From Endozoicomonas sp. ISHI1 (GTDB lineage Bacteria > Pseudomonadota > Gammaproteobacteria > Pseudomonadales > Endozoicomonadaceae), in assembly GCF_024606225.1 (NCBI RefSeq), contig NZ_JAGRPU010000018.1, positions 1-64,000 of the forward strand: a DNA stretch of 64,000 bases. Direction: 5' to 3'. The translations under genes and the position numbers were made by a program. Below the pieces are notes generated by a model. That model did no database searches. It worked only from the letters and a program-made list of their open reading frames with translations, and was not told where the DNA came from. Positions 54,690 to 62,890 of the stretch are shown piece after piece (within the stretch, counting starts at the first letter, position 1; every line of letters begins with the position of its first letter).

Positions 54690-54721
54690 CAAACCTGCAA
54701 ACCTGCAGACCTGCAGACCTG
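54690..54721. repeat. Tandem octamer repeat, 4 copies
   Basis: Four contiguous 8-bp units: CAAACCTG twice, then CAGACCTG twice, in the pyrH-tsf spacer. It is non-coding. Confidence 0.85.
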
Positions 54722-54787
54722 CTGAGCAGACTCAATTAAGCCTACTCAACTGAAAGGTCAGACACCATCCATTAAGTACTAACAGTA

Positions 54788-55654
54788 TCAGGATTGGAGT
54801 CCAGCCTGGGCTCGAACTTCAGCAGCAAAGTCCACTTCTTCTTTCTCGATACCCTCACCCACTTCGTAGCGAACGAAGCCTGTGATGGTAGCGCCCGCTT
54901 TCTTGGCCAGAGCGCCAACTTTAACATCAGGATCCTTAACGAAAGGCTGCTCCGTCAAACTGTTTTCAGCCAGGAACTTGTTGATACGACCAACAATCAT
55001 CTTCTCGATGATTTCAGCTGGCTTGCCGGACTGCTCTGCCTGAGCCTTGAAGATTTCCTTCTCTTTCTCGACCAGATCAGCTGGCATATCGTCCTTGTTA
55101 ACCACCTGAGGGTTAACAGCAGCAACGTGCATAGCTACATCACGAGCCAGCTCGGAGTTGCCACCGTCGAGGCTGACCAAAACAGCAATACGCTTATTTC
55201 CGTGAACGTAAGCGTCAATCACGCCGCCTTCTACGATTTCAATACGACGAACACCAATGTTTTCACCGATCTTCTGTACCAGAGCCAGACGTGCTTCTTC
55301 CAGCTCACCCTCCATCAGCTTGGCCACGTCAGCTTCCTTACGATCAAAAGCGGCATCCACCACTCTCTGAACGTAACTCAGGAAGTTATCGTCACGGGCA
55401 ACAAAATCGGTCTCGGAGTTAACTTCGACCATTACACCGAAGCTACCATCTTCGGCAACTTTAGTGGCGACAATACCTTCAGCGGCAGTGCGACCTGCTT
55501 TCTTGGCGGCCTTGGCCTGACCAGATTTACGCAGCTCTTCAATAGCCTTTTCGATATCACCTTCCGAAGCAACCAGAGCCTTCTTGCACTCCATCATGCC
55601 CAGACCAGTGCGTTCACGCAGTTCCTTAACCAGTGCTGCAGTAATTGCTGCCAT
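54788..55654 (-). CDS. tsf: Elongation factor Ts
   Basis: 288 residues from the ATG at 55654 ([17 protein letters not shown]); six extra residues in the longer frame are unlikely. It is the nucleotide exchange factor for EF-Tu. The N-terminal UBA-like domain has [12 protein letters not shown]; the core has the T-D-F-V-A-R-D signature and Y-V-H-G-N-K-R. It lies downstream of rpsB behind an intercistronic hairpin. Confidence 0.97.
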   Translation of the reverse strand: MAAITAALVKELRERTGLGMMECKKALVASEGDIEKAIEELRKSGQAKAAKKAGRTAAEGIVATKVAEDGSFGVMVEVNSETDFVARDDNFLSYVQRVVDAAFDRKEADVAKLMEGELEEARLALVQKIGENIGVRRIEIVEGGVIDAYVHGNKRIAVLVSLDGGNSELARDVAMHVAAVNPQVVNKDDMPADLVEKEKEIFKAQAEQSGKPAEIIEKMIVGRINKFLAENSLTEQPFVKDPDVKVGALAKKAGATITGFVRYEVGEGIEKEEVDFAAEVRAQAGLQS

Positions 55655-55807
55655 GGTGGGTTCCTCTCGCAAATATTCAATAAGGGGTTCAGGGCAGCCT
55701 TGAGCTTATTTATTTAGCGCTTCAAGCTTATGACATATGAACAAGCTTGTGCATACTGAAGCTCTTGCCAACGACCACCCCAAAGTGACAAACGCTCTTT
55801 TTAATCT

Positions 55808-55833
55808 GAAAAAGGGGGCTACGCCCCCTTTTC
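55808..55833. terminator. Intercistronic hairpin between rpsB and tsf
   Basis: The stem aaaagggggc/gcccccttttc with loop tac is followed on the minus strand by TTTT, 16 bp after the rpsB stop. As in E. coli, it probably lowers tsf relative to rpsB. Confidence 0.75.
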
Positions 55834-55848
55834 GCAACGATCCGGAAA

Positions 55849-56640
55849 TCACGCTTCCTTAGCGTCTTCCTGACCGTCATCAGCCTTGGCTTCAGCTGCT
55901 TCTTCAGTTTCAGCTTCTGCTTCAACTTCTACAAACTCGCTTTCAGTGCCTGTGTTGGCTGCCGCACGACCTTCGAGGACAATATCTGCAGCAGCTTTGA
56001 TGTAAAGCTGAATAGCGCGAATCGCATCATCGTTACCTGGGATAACGTAGTCAACACCTTCAGGGCTGGAGTTGGTGTCAACGATACCAATGACAGGGAT
56101 ACCCAATTTATTGGCTTCCTGAATAGCGATGCGCTCGTGCTCAACATCGATAACAAACAGCGCGTCTGGCAGACCACCCATTTCCTTGATACCACCCAGA
56201 GACCGATCCAGCTTTTCCAGATCGCGACGGCGCATCAGGGCTTCTTTCTTGGTCAGTTTTTCGAAAGTACCGTCTTCAGCCTGGGCTTCCAGATCACGCA
56301 GACGACGGACCGACTGACGAATGGTCTTATAGTTGGTCAGCATACCACCCAACCAGCGATGCGCCACAAAAGGCATACCGCAACGAGCAGCTTCTTCACG
56401 GATGATTTTACCGGCAGCGCGCTTGGTACCAACAAAAAGAATCTTGTTCTTACCTTCGGCAAGCTTGCGAATGAAGCTCATCGCTTCATTGAAGGCAGGC
56501 ATGGTGTGCTCAAGGTTAATGATATGAATCTTGTTGCGAGCACCAAAGATGAATTTGTTCATCTTTGGGTTCCAGAAACGAGTCTGGTGACCAAAATGCA
56601 CACCCGCCTTGAGCATGTCACGCATGGTGACTTGAGCCAT
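55849..56640 (-). CDS. rpsB: 30S ribosomal protein S2
   Basis: 263 residues, about 20 longer than E. coli S2 because of an acidic alanine/glutamate-rich C-terminal tail (about 226-263). The family start [23 protein letters not shown] and the V-D-T-N-S-x-P block are complete. A strong site (aggagatttctc) precedes it. Its leader carries hairpins that fit S2 autoregulation. Confidence 0.97.
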   Translation of the reverse strand: MAQVTMRDMLKAGVHFGHQTRFWNPKMNKFIFGARNKIHIINLEHTMPAFNEAMSFIRKLAEGKNKILFVGTKRAAGKIIREEAARCGMPFVAHRWLGGMLTNYKTIRQSVRRLRDLEAQAEDGTFEKLTKKEALMRRRDLEKLDRSLGGIKEMGGLPDALFVIDVEHERIAIQEANKLGIPVIGIVDTNSSPEGVDYVIPGNDDAIRAIQLYIKAAADIVLEGRAAANTGTESEFVEVEAEAETEEAAEAKADDGQEDAKEA

Positions 56641-56805
56641 GAGAAATCTCCTGTTACAGGGTTAGGCCTCCACACACCCCATGAGTTCGACCCAATGATC
56701 AGCTTTCGCTGATAGCCAGGGCACCCTGAATCATGTGTCGGTGTATGTGAGTTCTGGTTACAAAATAAATAAAAACCTCGCAGTCAGGCAACCCTGAACA
56801 CGAGG
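56641..56805 (-). promoter_or_regulatory. rpsB leader with hairpins and attenuator-like stem
   Basis: Reading towards rpsB: a CCTCG...CGAGG hairpin (56805-56776, inner CAGG/CCTG pairing) followed by TTTTTATTTATTTT, resembling an intrinsic terminator; then a CAGGG/CCCTG hairpin (56729-56718); then ATCAGC-GAAA-GCTGAT (56713-56698). Gammaproteobacterial rpsB leaders are known to be structured and to mediate S2 feedback. Equivalence here is inferred. Confidence 0.5.
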
Positions 56806-57078
56806 ACGCAGTTTTATACCACAATCGAATGTTGATTCATAGCCAGAAGACTTCTTAGAAGGAAGATTCATCAACTCCATGGAAACCGGTTCTACTTTAC
56901 GATAGCCAACTCTCCCTTCTTTTCTGTTAGAATTCCAGCAAGTGAATCCGTAAAGCCCCGGGAAAGCTGCTTAAGTAAACCGCCATGAGCGAAAAACGAC
57001 CCTATTATTCTGTCGTCATAAGGTCACTCGCTGCAAAGCACTCTCGGTATTTCCCGCGCCCTACAAAGAACATTTGAA

Positions 57079-57879
57079 ATGAAAGTTACGATCAAAACCT
57101 CTGAAGATATTGAAAAAATGCGCGTCGCCGGCAAGCTTGCTGCTGATGTACTGGAGATGATCACTCCCCATGTGAAACCCGGCATTACTACTGGTGAACT
57201 TGATCGTATCTGTCACGACTACATCGTTAATGAACAGCAGGCTATCCCGGCACCCTTGAACTATGGTGCAGCTCCCGGCCGCCCCGGCTTTCCAAAATCG
57301 ATTTGCACCTCCCTTAACCACGTTGTCTGTCACGGCATCCCCAACGACAAGAAAACCCTGAAAAATGGCGACATGCTCAACATCGACATCACTGTCATCA
57401 AAGACGGTTATCACGGTGACACCAGCAAGATGTTTCTGGTAGGCAGTTCGCAACCTTTTGCTGAAAAACTGGTCAAAGTCACTCAGGAATGTCTTTACAA
57501 GGGCATTGAAATCGTTAGGCCCGGTGTCAAGTTAAGTGATATTGGTCGGGTGATCGCCCGGCATGCTCACGCCAATCACTATTCAGTAGTTGAAGAGTAT
57601 TGCGGCCACGGTATCGGCAGAGTCTTCCACGAAGACCCTCAAGTCCTTCATTATGACGGCTATGGCGATCATAACGACTGCGTTCTGCAGGAAGGCATGA
57701 CATTCACCATTGAACCTATGATCAATGCTGGTAAGAAGTTTACCAAACTCCTGGGAGATGGATGGACTGCGGTCACCAAGGACCGTCGCCCTTCTGCCCA
57801 GTGGGAGCACACCATTCTTGTTACCGCTGACGGCGTCGAAATACTGACTCTCAGAAGTGAAGAGACGCTTCCCTTTTGA
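57079..57879 (+). CDS. map: Methionine aminopeptidase, type I
   Basis: 266 residues. Removes the initiator methionine. Metal ligands lie in N-I-D-I-T-V (first Asp), G-Y-H-G-D-T-S (second Asp), C-G-H-G-I-G-R-x-F-H-E (His), F-T-I-E-P-M (Glu) and the final Q-W-E-H-T. Divergent from rpsB, as in E. coli, with glnD 90 bp downstream. Confidence 0.97.
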   Translation: MKVTIKTSEDIEKMRVAGKLAADVLEMITPHVKPGITTGELDRICHDYIVNEQQAIPAPLNYGAAPGRPGFPKSICTSLNHVVCHGIPNDKKTLKNGDMLNIDITVIKDGYHGDTSKMFLVGSSQPFAEKLVKVTQECLYKGIEIVRPGVKLSDIGRVIARHAHANHYSVVEEYCGHGIGRVFHEDPQVLHYDGYGDHNDCVLQEGMTFTIEPMINAGKKFTKLLGDGWTAVTKDRRPSAQWEHTILVTADGVEILTLRSEETLPF

Positions 57880-57969
57880 TCCCTGAATGGCTCGCTCATC
57901 TTATCAATAAAATCTCACCTATAAAGAGTGCGGGCCGGTTTTATTAGCGACGGAGTGCCAGGACCTATT

Positions 57970-60705
57970 ATGAATCACGCAAGCCCACAGATTCCCGACC
58001 AGTTTAAAGCCCAACTGTTTGATAAAGACGCATTTGTTGCCGCTCTGAGCAACCAACCCTCCATCCCTCTTTACAAAAACACTATTCAGTCTGGCAGGGA
58101 AACGCTGAACCAATGGTTCAGTAAAGAAGTCAATATTGATCAGCTGGTTTACAGCCACACCTGGCTCATAGACCAGATTCTTATCACAGCGTGGGAACAG
58201 TCTGCCTGGGACGATTCTGAACACATCAGCCTGCTCGCTGTTGGGGGTTATGGCCGCGGCGAGCTTCACCCCGGTTCCGATATCGACATTCTGATTCTTC
58301 TGGAGAGTGACGAGTACCAGATCCATCAGTCTGAAATCGAAGCTTTTCTAACGACTTTGTGGGACATCGGCTTAAAAGTAGGTTCCAGCGTCCGATCCTT
58401 AAGAGAATGCACTGAACAGGCCAGAAGTGATCTGACGATCATCACCAACCTCATGGAAGCTCGCCCCCTGTCCGATCCTGAAAACCTGAATAAACAACTT
58501 CAGGAGAAGATCGACATCCACCACATGTGGCCCAGTAATCAGTACCTTCAGGCCAAATTTGACGAACAGAAAGCCCGGCATAAAAAGTACGCTGACACTG
58601 CCTACAGTCTGGAACCTAACATAAAAGGCTCACCCGGCGGCATCCGTGATCTACACATGCTGGGCTGGACGGCAAGACGTCATTTTGGTACTCAGGACCC
58701 CATCAAGCTTATGGCCCTGAATTTTCTGACGGAAGCTGAATACGAACAACTGATCCGCTGCCGGGCGTTCCTTTGGAAAATACGCTGGGCGTTGCATACA
58801 CTCACAGGCCGGGGCGAAGACAGACTTCTGTTTGACCATCAGCGATCACTGGCTGAACAGTTTGGTTACCAGGACCACCCGGGCTCACTGGCGGTTGAAC
58901 AATTCATGCAAAGCTACTTCCGCACGGTTCTAATCGTTGGCCAGTTCAAAGACCTGATCCTCCAACATTTTGATGACAAGATCCTGAATGCAGACAAACC
59001 GCAGACGATAACCCCGATCAATGAGCGATTCCAGATACATAATCAGTATATTGAAGTCACCCATGACCGGGTATTCGCTGATCACCCGCCAGCTATTCTG
59101 GAAATGTTTGTCCTGATGACCCGAGACCCGGATATTCTTGGCCCAAGGGCTGAAACCATCCGGTTACTGCGCGATATTCGTCACACTGTTGACAGCCAGT
59201 TTAGAAAAGATCCCAGATGTGCAAAATTATTCCTTCAGCTTTTGCAGGCACCCTACGGATTGACTATCAGCTTGAGAAGAATGGCCCGTTTTGGGATCCT
59301 TGGCCGCTACCTGCCAGAGTTTGGCCGCATAATCGGACAGATGCAATTCGACCTGTTCCACACCTACACAGTCGACGCTCATACGCTATTACTGATAAAG
59401 CATCTGCGCAGCTTTCGTTACGAAGAAAACAAGCAACGATACCCTATTGCTTCTCGAATCATCCATGACATAAAAAAACCCGAACTGCTCTATGTTGCCG
59501 GACTTTATCACGACATTGGCAAGGGTCGTGGAGGTGACCACTCCCAGCTGGGCGCAGTTGACGCCGAAGTATTCTGCCGAAGACACGGCCTGCGTCGTGT
59601 AGACACCAAACTCATTGTCTGGCTGGTACGCGAGCACCTCACCCTGTCGACCACAGCCCAGAAAAAAGACCTGTCAGACCCTGAAGTCATTCAGGATTTC
59701 GCCCGTAAAGTGGGTAATTTGAACAGTCTGAATCATCTCTATCTGCTCACTGTTGCCGACATTAATGCCACCAACCCTGAGTTATGGAATGGCTGGCGCT
59801 CTTCTCTATTGCAACAACTGTATAGTCAGACCCGGCAGGTTCTGGAGTACGGCATAGAGAATATGCCTGACAGTGATGAAAGACTGCAGGACATTCAGCA
59901 GGAGACTCTCGAACTTCTGGCTGACAACAATCTGGACACCCAATCGATCCAGTCACTCTGGGAGACTCTGGATGATGACTATTTTTCCCGTCATGACCCC
60001 CATGAAATTGCCTGGCATACCCGGGGAATTCTCGCTCACGAGGGAACACCCCCCCTGGTTCTGACCCGTGAAACCGACACTGACAGGGAACACAGTGGTT
60101 CACAAATTTTTGTTTATGCGCCTGACCGCCCCAATCTGTTTGCTGCGACGGTAGCCGGACTCGACTATCTGCACATCAGTATTCAGGACGCAAGAATCAT
60201 CACTTCCAGCGATCAGTTCAGCCTGGACACTTACACGGTATTAGAAGAAGATGGTTCTGCTATCGGCAATAATGAATCACGCATTATGCAGATTCAGAGT
60301 TACCTGCAACAAATCCTCAGTGCCCCCCGGCAAATGCCAGATGCAGCACAGAAGCGCACCCCCAGACAACTGAGACACTTTGCCAAAGAGCCCCAGATTA
60401 CCATCAGTAACTTGCCTGGGATTAAAAAGACACTGCTTGAGATCAAGGCAACCGACAGACCCGGGCTTTTGGCCAGAGTCGTAAGAACTTTCGTGGATCT
60501 GGAACTGCAAGTGCACAATGCCAAGGTAGCCACCTTTGGGGAAAAACTCGAAGACAGCTTCTTTATCACAGATAAAAACCATCAGCCTATCAGCGATCCC
60601 GATGTTGCCGAGCATATCTGCCAGACTCTAAAGCAGGTACTGCAACAGGCCTCCGAACAAGATGTCATCCACTTTCAGAAAGCTTTAGCTTCCAGTCAGC
60701 ATTAA
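57970..60705 (+). CDS. glnD: Bifunctional [protein-PII] uridylyltransferase/uridylyl-removing enzyme
   Basis: 911 residues from the ATG at 57970 (AGGAC upstream); a GTG at 57928 extends it by 14. It senses glutamine and modifies PII. The nucleotidyltransferase motif G-G-Y-G-R-G-E-L-H-P-G-S-D-I-D lies at about 92. The HD hydrolase motif L-Y-H-D-I-G-K-G-R-G-G-D-H-S is at about 510, and two ACT domains lie at about 710-790 and 820-890. The map-glnD order is conserved; the dapC/dapD genes that often follow are absent, replaced by mobile DNA. Confidence 0.96.
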   Translation: MNHASPQIPDQFKAQLFDKDAFVAALSNQPSIPLYKNTIQSGRETLNQWFSKEVNIDQLVYSHTWLIDQILITAWEQSAWDDSEHISLLAVGGYGRGELHPGSDIDILILLESDEYQIHQSEIEAFLTTLWDIGLKVGSSVRSLRECTEQARSDLTIITNLMEARPLSDPENLNKQLQEKIDIHHMWPSNQYLQAKFDEQKARHKKYADTAYSLEPNIKGSPGGIRDLHMLGWTARRHFGTQDPIKLMALNFLTEAEYEQLIRCRAFLWKIRWALHTLTGRGEDRLLFDHQRSLAEQFGYQDHPGSLAVEQFMQSYFRTVLIVGQFKDLILQHFDDKILNADKPQTITPINERFQIHNQYIEVTHDRVFADHPPAILEMFVLMTRDPDILGPRAETIRLLRDIRHTVDSQFRKDPRCAKLFLQLLQAPYGLTISLRRMARFGILGRYLPEFGRIIGQMQFDLFHTYTVDAHTLLLIKHLRSFRYEENKQRYPIASRIIHDIKKPELLYVAGLYHDIGKGRGGDHSQLGAVDAEVFCRRHGLRRVDTKLIVWLVREHLTLSTTAQKKDLSDPEVIQDFARKVGNLNSLNHLYLLTVADINATNPELWNGWRSSLLQQLYSQTRQVLEYGIENMPDSDERLQDIQQETLELLADNNLDTQSIQSLWETLDDDYFSRHDPHEIAWHTRGILAHEGTPPLVLTRETDTDREHSGSQIFVYAPDRPNLFAATVAGLDYLHISIQDARIITSSDQFSLDTYTVLEEDGSAIGNNESRIMQIQSYLQQILSAPRQMPDAAQKRTPRQLRHFAKEPQITISNLPGIKKTLLEIKATDRPGLLARVVRTFVDLELQVHNAKVATFGEKLEDSFFITDKNHQPISDPDVAEHICQTLKQVLQQASEQDVIHFQKALASSQH

Positions 60706-60829
60706 GTAGTGTTGCAAGCTGTTTATGACTCAATTGTGCGCGGTGTGCCTGCGCCTGTCAGGAGCCTGAGCACGACAGCATCAACAGCTTGTGCACGCTT
60801 TTTTCATGACCTGATCAGTAATGACTTAT

Positions 60830-61050
60830 CAGACTCTACTCGTTAAGAGAGCACCGGCAATTTTGTGCAGGCAGCGGGTAGTGTCTCTCGGATCGTTGAT
60901 GATTTTGGCAAGAGCTTTCGATAACTGAAGTTTCCTATCAGGTTGTCGGAACAAAAGCACCCCGGCGTTGGAGGTGATGCCGCCACCAGTAAAATCAGCC
61001 TGAACCAGTCGTGATTTACAGCGTGGAAAATGAGCGATATTGGAGGTACA
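60830..61050 (-). pseudogene. IS1380-type transposase, N-terminal fragment
   Basis: In one minus-strand frame: R-L-V-Q-A-D-F-T-G-G-G-I-T-S-N-A-G-V-L-L-F-R-Q and N-D-P-R-D-T-T-R, then a TGA at 60830. This matches the N-terminal block of IS1380-family DDE transposases (xFDGGxITSDGGxLLLRE... DPRD). Only about 70 codons are left and the catalytic domain is missing. It marks the border between the core genome (glnD) and the cassette array. Confidence 0.7.
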
Positions 61051-61093
61051 AACAAAAAACCATCTCGCCCTTCTTTTTTATCGTGCAATATGC

Positions 61094-61179
61094 GGGCTAA
61101 AGCCAATTTCAGCCGCTGCGCCGCAGGCGCAGTTGGGTATAGGGCGAAGCCAGGAACGAACTGGAATTTTTTGTTATGC
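61094..61179 (-). repeat. attC-like site of the higBA cassette, degenerate
   Basis: On the minus strand GCATAAC (61179-61173) overlaps the higA stop. A palindromic segment follows with CTGCGCC/GGCGCAG (61116-61132), ending in GGCTTTAGCC (61104-61094) where a GTTRRRY-type box would be expected. Size (about 86 bp), position and the first box fit an attC site; the second box is poor, perhaps mutated by the adjacent IS1380 fragment. Confidence 0.4.
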
Positions 61180-61599
61180 TCCGCTGAAGAATACAGACGG
61201 CGATATTTTGAAGCGTTGTGAAAGAGCCTGAATATGATCCCTGGTTAAATTTCTTGAACCATTCAAAATCATTGAAACCAAACTTTTACTTCCCAGTTCA
61301 CTTTTTAAATCATCAGCTTTTAGCTGATATTGATCCATTAGTGTTCTTAGAACAGCTACACCATCATCCAGAGCTTCAACCCTTTTATTGAAATCCGAGA
61401 AACCCTCAGACTCATCTTCCCATTTTTCAATGGAGATAGAGAGTACTTCAATTAGAGGAAGATATTTATCGTAATCTTCGATTAGTTCTTCCATCAGTTC
61501 CAGAGCTTGCTCATACTCTTCCTCACTATGAATGCGACTTACAAAGCCTGCTTCAGAGAAAAAGTCTACAGCCTTTTGCTTTAGATTTGTGTATCTCAT
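61174..61599 (-). CDS. higA: HigA-type antitoxin
   Basis: 141 residues. The N-terminal half is acidic and helical (E-E-Y-E-Q-A-L-E-L-M-E-E-L-I). The C-terminal half is an Xre-type helix-turn-helix (about 88-138: L-K-A-D-D-L-K-S-E-L-G-S-K-S-L-V-S-M-I-L-N-G-S-R-N-L-T). It should bind and neutralise HigB and repress the operon. The start overlaps the toxin stop by 4 bp. The toxin-first order is typical of higBA. The stop lies in the first box of an attC-like site, as often in integron cassettes. Confidence 0.88.
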   Translation of the reverse strand: MRYTNLKQKAVDFFSEAGFVSRIHSEEEYEQALELMEELIEDYDKYLPLIEVLSISIEKWEDESEGFSDFNKRVEALDDGVAVLRTLMDQYQLKADDLKSELGSKSLVSMILNGSRNLTRDHIQALSQRFKISPSVFFSGA

Positions 61600-61910
61600 G
61601 TACCAGCCTCCTTTGCGTACTTTTTACATAGTTTGTCGTATTCAGCGTGTGAGACGATGTGTTTGACATACATTCTGCAATCCCTGAACTCAATGAAAGC
61701 TATGAGTCGAAGGTTGTTGCCACCAATATCTACTACCCACCATTTATCTTTGTACTTGAAATTATCCAAACTGGGGAATAGTGATCTCAACTCATTCGGG
61801 CTACGAAAATCACCATTTCTCAATGACTTATAGACTGCTTCTATCGCAGTAGCATCGTTTGGATACTTATTTGTAGCATCGTTAAACGGCTTTCTTGAGA
61901 TAACGTGCAT
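61596..61910 (-). CDS. higB: HigB-type mRNA interferase toxin
   Basis: 104 residues from the ATG at 61910 (AGAGG upstream), giving M-H-V-I-S-R-K-P-F; six extra residues in the longer frame are not family-like. It has the HigB/RelE fold signature F-P-S-L-D-N-F-K-Y, W-W-V-V-D-I-G-G-N-N-L-R-L-I-A and V-S-H-A-E-Y-D-K-L. It cleaves mRNA at the ribosome. It resembles the E. coli HigB (YgjN) type. Toxin-antitoxin pairs are frequent in large chromosomal cassette arrays, where they stabilise the array. Confidence 0.9.
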   Translation of the reverse strand: MHVISRKPFNDATNKYPNDATAIEAVYKSLRNGDFRSPNELRSLFPSLDNFKYKDKWWVVDIGGNNLRLIAFIEFRDCRMYVKHIVSHAEYDKLCKKYAKEAGT

Positions 61911-61930
61911 AAAAGCCTCTACATTCACTT

Positions 61931-61984
61931 ATTGTGAACTCTAGCACGCACAATAGAACTTTACAAATTGTGAACTCAATGATT
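61931..61984 (-). promoter_or_regulatory. higBA promoter with repeated operator-like motif
   Basis: ATTGTGAACTC occurs at 61931-61941 and again at 61967-61977 (36 bp apart), with a partial copy in between. On the minus strand TTGAGT-18 bp-TATTGT forms a candidate promoter that overlaps the upstream copy. This is consistent with HigA autoregulation. Confidence 0.5.
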
Positions 61985-61998
61985 TGTATAGGAGCATA

Positions 61999-62615
61999 AT
62001 CGGGATAGGGCAGAGTCTCACAACTCTGCTCCTCCCACAACACCGGCCATACGGATCACGTAGCACGGCGTTTCAAATCACTTTCATTTCATCTTTCTGC
62101 CAATGAAGGCAGACCAAGATTTCTAAAGTATCTATTCGGCAATGCTTGGGTTAAGGCTGGACTGCCACTTAAACGCCAAACTCCGTGTGCTGACTTTGCT
62201 GTATTCCATGCAAGGTACTGACTCACGCCTAATCGTCTAAGCACTCTGTAGCCTTTCCCTCCCCATTGCTTCAAAAGATAACATCGCAATCGGCGTCGAA
62301 TCCATTTGTCCAGATCTCGCAGAGGACTCAGCACTTCAGATATATCGAAGTACGCTTTCCAACCAAGCAGGGATTTTCTTAATTCTGTGATTATCTGGTT
62401 TATTGAATGACCTCTCGTTCGACGGCTCAGCTGTTTGACGGTCTGTTTCAGTTTAATCAGTGCTTTCGCGCTGACTTTAACCTTCATTTCTCGTCGGCTG
62501 AACGTAATGTCCAGAAAGCTTCGCTCACGCCCTTGCCCTTTCGCTAACCTTCGGCTCTGCGAATACCTGGTAAGAGGACTTTCACCTCTCTAGTTAAGTG
62601 CCATGCTCGGCACAC
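61999..62615 (-). mobile_element. Group IIC intron of the attC-targeting type, internally deleted
   Basis: On the minus strand the intron starts GTGTGCCGAGCATGGC at 62615. It shows the domain I motif AGAGAGGTGAAAGTCCTCT, then joins directly to the end of a maturase gene, and ends in class C domains V and VI (GCCGTGCTACGTGATCCG... ...CCTATCCCGAT) at 61999. At 617 bp it lacks most of the about 1.9 kb typical of the class. Joining its flanks (GGCAGGCGT and TATGCTCC) restores GCGTTATGC, the end of an attC site, which is the known target of class C-attC introns. Confidence 0.75.
62089..62520 (-). pseudogene. ltrA: Group IIC intron maturase, C-terminal remnant
   Basis: The open frame begins S-F-L-D-I-T-F-S-R-R-E-M-K-V and continues through the group II maturase-specific domain: L-R-K-S-L-L-G-W-K-A-Y-F, L-R-D-L-D-K-W-I-R-R-R-L-R, W-N-T-A-K-S-A-H-G and the final L-P-N-R-Y-F. 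The reverse transcriptase domain is missing entirely and there is no proper start, so it cannot make an active enzyme. The domain is typical of bacterial class C introns. Confidence 0.85.
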
Positions 62616-62694
62616 ACGCCTGCCTCAACCGCGCGCCGAATGCGCGTCGGGTGGAGCCCGTCAGGGCTGTACAAATTCCACGCATTTGTTATGC
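62616..62694 (-). repeat. attC site split by the group IIC intron
   Basis: On the minus strand GCATAAC (62694-62688) begins the site. It has an internal dyad region (CAGCCCTGACGGGCTC and CGCGCATTCGGCGCGCG) and leads to GGTTGAGGCAGGCGT, where the intron begins. The missing TATGC is found at 61998-61994 beyond the intron. The uninterrupted site would be about 84 bp with boxes GCATAAC and GTTATGC. Confidence 0.6.
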
Positions 62695-62705
62695 CTTTGT
62701 TCGGA

Positions 62706-62890
62706 TTATCTCAGTTCTTGAAAAACCTGAGGGCATTGTTCAGCAATTCTTAGCAGGGCTTTTGCGGAACCTTGAGGGTTTCGACGCCCTTGTTCCCATC
62801 TTGTATGGTTCTTATGCTGACACCCATAAAACCAGCAAAAGCAGATTGAGAAAGCTTTAGCTTTTTTCTGATTTCTTTGGCTGGTGATGG
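62706..62890 (-). pseudogene. Xre-family antitoxin remnant, frameshifted
   Basis: In one frame: P-A-K-E-I-R-K-K-L-K-L-S-Q-S-A-F-A-G-F-M-G-V-S-I-R-T-I-Q-D. A single missing base then shifts to W-E-Q-G-R-R-N-P-Q-G-S-A-K-A-L-L-R-I-A-E-Q-C-P. Together they make the helix-turn-helix half of a RelE-partner antitoxin of the NadS/HigA type. The N-terminus and the toxin are absent. It shares the cassette with the hypothetical gene upstream and overlaps its last codons. Confidence 0.7.

Noticed and set aside
54794-55717. Plus-strand ORF of 307 codons opposite tsf
   Set aside because: Shadow of tsf; no conserved motif.
60706-60829. Possible glnD terminator before the IS1380 fragment
   Set aside because: A T-run occurs (about 60799-60804) but I could not find a convincing stem in front of it.
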